Assembly (NCBI RefSeq): GCF_014145395.1
Contig: NZ_JACHTE010000008.1
Span: forward strand, 62,001 to 126,000
Direction of reading: 5' to 3'
DNA from: Marilutibacter penaei
GTDB taxonomy: Bacteria; Pseudomonadota; Gammaproteobacteria; Xanthomonadales; Xanthomonadaceae
DNA length: 64,000 nucleotides
Position 1 is the stretch's first letter, and each line of letters begins with the position of its first letter. Of the stretch, positions 60,201 through 64,000 are shown piece by piece. The position numbers and the translations under genes are program-made. Under the pieces are notes generated by a model, which was given only the letters and a program-made list of their open reading frames with translations, was not told the DNA's origin and did no database searches.

Positions 60201-62276
60201 ATCGCCAACGGCATCGCGCGCGAGCACGGCTTCTGGCTGGACGACGCGTTCGCATCGGGCGGTTCGGTCGGTTACGACCACAAGGGCATGGGCATCACCG
60301 CCAAGGGCGCGTGGGAGTCGGTCAAGCGCCACTTCCGCGCGCTGGGCCGTGACAGCCAGAAGGACGACTTCACCGCGGTCGGCATCGGCGACATGTCGGG
60401 CGACGTGTTCGGCAACGGCATGCTGCTGTCGAAGCACATCCGCCTGGTGGCCGCGTTCGACCATCGCCACATCTTCATCGATCCGGATCCGGACGCGGCG
60501 CGTTCGTACAAGGAACGCGAGCGGATGTTCAAGCTGCCGCGCTCGAGCTGGGAGGACTACGATGCCAGCCTGATCAGCAAGGGCGGTGGCGTGTGGGCCC
60601 GAAGCGCCAAGTCGATCCCGTTGTCGAAGCAGGCGCGCGAAGCGCTCGGGATCGAAGGGGACGTTGAGGCGTTGAGTCCGCCGGAACTCATGAGCGCGAT
60701 CCTCCGTGCCCCGGTGGATCTGTTGTGGAACGGTGGCATCGGCACCTACGTCAAGGGATCCGGAGAGAGCCATGCGGACGTCGGCGACCGCGCGAACAAT
60801 GCGCTGCGCGTCAACGGCCGGGATCTCCGCTGCAAGGTGGTGGGCGAGGGCGGCAACCTGGGCGTGACCCAGCTCGGCCGCATCGAGGCCGCGCACCACG
60901 GGGTACTGTTGAACACGGACTTCATCGACAACTCGGCCGGCGTGGACACGTCGGACCACGAGGTCAACATCAAGATCCTGCTCAACGGCCTGGTCAAGGC
61001 GAAGAAGATGACCGTGCCCGCGCGCAACAAGCTCCTGGCCGCGATGACGGGCGAGGTGGAGACGCTGGTGCTGGTCGACAATTATCGCCAGAACCAGGCC
61101 ATCAGCCTGATGGAGCGGATGAGCGTCCCGCGCCTGGGCTCCAAGCAGCATTTCATCCGGACGCTGGAATCGCAGGGCCTGCTGGACCGCCAGATCGAGT
61201 TCCTGCCCAGCGACGCCGAACTGGCCGAGCGCAAGGCCCGTGGCCAGGGCCTGACGCGCCCGGAACTGTCGGTCCTCCTGTCCTACGCGAAGCTGGTGAT
61301 CTACGACCAGTTGCTGGCGTCCGACGTGCCCGAGGATCCCTACCTGTCGAAGGAACTCGTGCGCTACTTCCCGCAGCCCCTGCAGAAGAAGTACGCCGCG
61401 GCCATGGAAGACCACCGCCTCAAGCGCGAGATCATCGCCACCGCCGTGACGAACTCCATGGTCAACCGCATGGGTGCCACCTTCACCCTGCGCATGACCG
61501 AAGACACCGGTCGGAGCGCGGGCGAGGTGGCGAAGGCGTACACGATCGCGCGTGAGGTGATCGATGCGCGCGCGCTGTGGGCGGAGATCGACGCGCTCGA
61601 TGGCAAGGTGTCCGAATCCGACCAGATCGACGCCCTGCAAGTGATCTGGCACCTGCTGCGGACCCTGTCGCGCTGGCTGCTCTCCCGCGCCGGTGCGATC
61701 CCGGAGATCACCGACGCCATGGCACGCTACGGCGATGGGCTCGATGCGGTTCGCGCGGCATTGCCAGCCACCCTGTCGGACGTACGCCGCGACGGCTACG
61801 AACAGCGTCGCGCGGAATGGCGTGGCAAGGGGTTCCCCGCCGCGCTGGCCGACCAGCTCGCCGCGCTCCCGCTGCTCGAGTTTGCCTGCGACATCGTCGA
61901 GATCGCCCATGCGCGCCGCATGCCGCCCGCAGAAGTGGCGCACGCCTACTTCGCGCTGGGCGCGGCGCTCGACATGCCCTGGCTGTACGAGCAGATCGAT
62001 GCGCTGGAAGTCGACGGACGCTGGCAGGCCCTGGCCCGCGGCACCCTGCGCGACGAGCTTGGACAGCAACAGCGGCTGCTGGTCGGACAGATCCTGGCAG
62101 CGGGCGGGCGACGCCCGGCGCGCGAGAAGGTCGACGCCTGGCTGCAACGCGACGATCCTTCGCTGCGTTTCACCCAGGCCATGCTCGCGGAGCTGATGAA
62201 CCAGAAGACGGTGGATTACCCGACCATGTCGGTCGCGGTGAGGCGCCTCGCGCAGATTGCCGGCACGGCGGGCTGA
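57252..62276 (+). CDS. NAD-dependent glutamate dehydrogenase, 180-kDa class
   Basis: 1674 residues, the size of the large GDH class (about 1600 residues). Oxidatively deaminates glutamate to 2-oxoglutarate. The N-terminal half carries ACT-like regulatory segments ([22 protein letters not shown] near 131-152). The catalytic core (about 750-1330) includes [28 protein letters not shown] near 876-903, [15 protein letters not shown] near 907-921, [17 protein letters not shown] near 1043-1059 and [15 protein letters not shown]. No Shine-Dalgarno is evident before ATG 57252, so an alternative nearby start is possible. The 207-base region upstream has no other gene. Confidence 0.95.
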   Translation: [1674 protein letters not shown]

Positions 62277-62369
62277 CCGCCCCCGCGGTCCCGCTGCACC
62301 CCCGGGTGTGGCGGACCGCGGCGCTCGCGGCCATCGCGTTATGCTGGAGGCTGTCTCCAGGAGCCGCCC

Positions 62370-63140
62370 ATGACCGACTCGCCCCGGATCGCTTTCCTCG
62401 CCAGTCCCGTGGACGACGCGCGCGTCGCGCTGGAGCGTCTGGTCGGGGAGCATGGGCAGGCCCAGCCGGAGGAGGCCGACATCCTCGTCGCCCTCGGCGG
62501 CGACGGTTTCATGCTCCAGACGTTGCACCGGCATGGCACCCTCGGCAAGCCGGTATACGGAATGAAGCATGGCTCGGTCGGCTTCCTGATGAACCAGTAC
62601 CGGGTGGACGGCCTGCTCGAACGCCTGCATGCCGCCGAACCCGCCGTGCTGCGGCCGCTTGAGATGGTCGCGACCACCGAGTCCGGCGCCACGGTCGGGT
62701 CGCTTGCCTACAACGAGGTGTCCTTGCTGCGGCAGACGCGCCAGGCGGCCCACCTCGCGATCGAGCTCAACGGGCAGACCCGGCTCGACGAACTCATCAG
62801 CGACGGCGTCATGCTGGCCACGCCGGCCGGCAGTACCGCGTACAACTTCTCGGCCCATGGCCCCATCCTGCCGCTGGACGGCAAGGTGATCGCGCTGACG
62901 CCGATCGCCCCGTTCCGCCCCCGGCGCTGGCGCGGAGCGGTCCTGAAAGCCGACACCGAGGTCCGCTTCCGCGTGCTCGATCCCTACAAGCGCCCGGTCA
63001 GCGCGACTGCCGATTCGCATGAGGTGCGCGACGTCGTGGAGGTCACCATCCGCGAATCGCAGGACCGCACGGTGACCCTCCTGTTCGATCCCGAGCACAA
63101 CCTGGAGGAGCGGATGCTGGCGGAACAGTTCACCAGCTGA
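62370..63140 (+). CDS. nadK: NAD kinase
   Basis: 256 residues; phosphorylates NAD to NADP. The GGDG phosphate-binding motif is in [15 protein letters not shown] near 40-54, NEVSLLR near 114-120, and [24 protein letters not shown] near 148-171. ATG 62370 is preceded by AGGAG six bases upstream. Monocistronic by spacing, 93 bases after the GDH gene. Confidence 0.96.
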   Translation: MTDSPRIAFLASPVDDARVALERLVGEHGQAQPEEADILVALGGDGFMLQTLHRHGTLGKPVYGMKHGSVGFLMNQYRVDGLLERLHAAEPAVLRPLEMVATTESGATVGSLAYNEVSLLRQTRQAAHLAIELNGQTRLDELISDGVMLATPAGSTAYNFSAHGPILPLDGKVIALTPIAPFRPRRWRGAVLKADTEVRFRVLDPYKRPVSATADSHEVRDVVEVTIRESQDRTVTLLFDPEHNLEERMLAEQFTS

Positions 63141-63183
63141 AGCCGTCTCGGCCAGGGAGACGGCGTCAGGGCACAATACCCCC

Positions 63184-64000
63184 ATGCCAGACCGTGATGC
63201 CGACCCGCTGATCGTCGCGATCTCTTCGCGCACCCTGTTCGACCTCGAGGACAGCCATGCCCTGTTCGAAGCCGAGGGGCTCGACGCCTACGCGTCGTTC
63301 CAGCGGGACCATGAGGACGACGTGCTGTCCCCCGGCATCGCATTTCCCCTGGTCCGGAAGCTGCTCGGCCTGAACGACGGGGCCCCGCCGGAGGCACCGC
63401 GGGTGGAGGTGATCCTCATCTCGCGCAACTCGGCGGACACCGGCCTGCGTATTTTCAACTCGATTGCCCACCACGGCCTGTCGATCAAGCGTGCCGCGTT
63501 CAGCAACGGCGCGGCCCCCTTTCCGTACATCCGGCCGTTCGGCGCCGACCTGTTCCTGTCCACCCATGCGGAGGACGTGCGAAGCGCGCTGGAGGCCGGC
63601 GTGGCCGCGGCCACGCTGTTGCCGGCCCGGGCGCCGATGGACCGGCACCACCAGCAGTTGCGCATCGCGTTCGACGGCGACGCGGTGATCTTCGGCGACG
63701 AAAGCGAACGCGTCTCGCGAGAGGGCGGTTTGGCGGCCTTTACCGAGCACGAGCGGGTGCGGGCAGGCGAGCCGCTTTCGGGTGGACCGTTCCGCGGCTT
63801 CCTGGATGCGCTGCATCGCCTGCAGGCGGCGTTTCCGATGGGGCAGGATGCGCCTATCCGCACGGCCCTGGTCACCGCGCGTTCCATCCCCGCGCACGAA
63901 CGGGTGATCCGCACCCTGCGCGAATGGGGCATTCGCCTCGACGAAGCGCTGTTTCTCGGCGGGCGAGCAAAGGGCCCGTTCCTGGAGGCATTCGGAGCGG
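63184..64000 (+). CDS. 5'-nucleotidase (cytosolic NT5C1-type), 3' end outside window
   Basis: Open reading frame from ATG 63184 to the right edge, 272 codons so far, with no stop. It starts MPDRDADPLIVAISSRTLFDLEDSH. Internal motifs include LISRNSADTGLRIFNSI, FDGDAVIFGDESE (a D-x-D-type segment) and, near the edge, LGGRAKGPFLEAFGA, matching the bacterial 5'-nucleotidase family related to eukaryotic cytosolic 5'-nucleotidase I (pfam06189 type). Hydrolyses nucleoside monophosphates. It follows nadK by 43 bases and the two may be cotranscribed. The full length cannot be judged. Confidence 0.85.
   Translation, partial: MPDRDADPLIVAISSRTLFDLEDSHALFEAEGLDAYASFQRDHEDDVLSPGIAFPLVRKLLGLNDGAPPEAPRVEVILISRNSADTGLRIFNSIAHHGLSIKRAAFSNGAAPFPYIRPFGADLFLSTHAEDVRSALEAGVAAATLLPARAPMDRHHQQLRIAFDGDAVIFGDESERVSREGGLAAFTEHERVRAGEPLSGGPFRGFLDALHRLQAAFPMGQDAPIRTALVTARSIPAHERVIRTLREWGIRLDEALFLGGRAKGPFLEAFGA

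Overview
This is a high-GC chromosomal segment (about two-thirds G+C or more by eye) from a gammaproteobacterium of the Xanthomonadaceae/Lysobacteraceae group, for example Luteimonas, Lysobacter or a relative. The pointers are a fused branched-chain-type E1 alpha/beta protein, a two-gene MetH, serC-pheA-hisC-aroA in tandem, a YtrA-type GntR operon with DUF2884 lipoproteins, DUF6116 and a 180-kDa class NAD-glutamate dehydrogenase. The genus is inferred, not demonstrated. No insertion sequence, prophage, CRISPR array or integrase was seen, and no gene-free stretch exceeds 300 bases.

Layout. 0-6.6 kb: truncated TatD nuclease, DUF6116, glycine-zipper envelope protein, glutaryl-CoA dehydrogenase, GNAT acetyltransferase, fused 2-oxoacid dehydrogenase E1 and YgfZ. 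6.6-11.5 kb: a succinate dehydrogenase island (SdhAF4-like DUF1674, sdhCDAB, MAPEG protein, sdhE, ygfX-like). 11.5-23.6 kb: an envelope block in one direction (lolC-lolD, comEC, exbB-exbD, msbA, lpxK, kdsB, LMW phosphatase, uvrC, pgsA), nearly all with short or overlapping junctions. 23.6-24.3 kb: tRNA cluster Gly-Cys-Gly-Leu with its own promoter and terminators. 24.3-32.7 kb: MltB-type transglycosylase, FMN glutamate-synthase-like protein, ArsC, tRNA-Val, acyl-CoA-binding protein, membrane Mrr-like protein, phasin and PHA-granule protein, FHA protein, msrQ/msrP.

32.8-39.8 kb: serC-pheA-hisC-aroA, tonB on the opposite strand, serS. 39.8-41.5 kb: divergent azoR and a LysR regulator. 41.5-45.5 kb: a compact minus-strand operon (small exported protein, YtrA-type GntR repressor, ABC ATPase, ABC permease, two DUF2884 proteins) behind a promoter overlapped by a GGTG-N16-CACC dyad. 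45.6-49.8 kb: two FKBP prolyl isomerases, ugd, slyX, DUF2058. 49.8-55.7 kb: minus-strand operon of an ArsR-methyltransferase fusion regulator, split metH and tyrA. 55.8-64 kb: acyl-CoA dehydrogenase with a 7-4-7 dyad in its leader, NAD-glutamate dehydrogenase, NAD kinase and a truncated 5'-nucleotidase.

Most content is housekeeping metabolism and envelope biogenesis. The best candidates for something less described are the six-gene YtrA/ABC/DUF2884 operon, whose permease gene is compositionally mosaic; the SahR-like regulator coupled to metH and tyrA; an apparent CTG start for msrQ overlapping the msrP stop; a tail-anchored double-FHA protein; and a membrane-anchored Mrr-like protein with an altered active-site motif.
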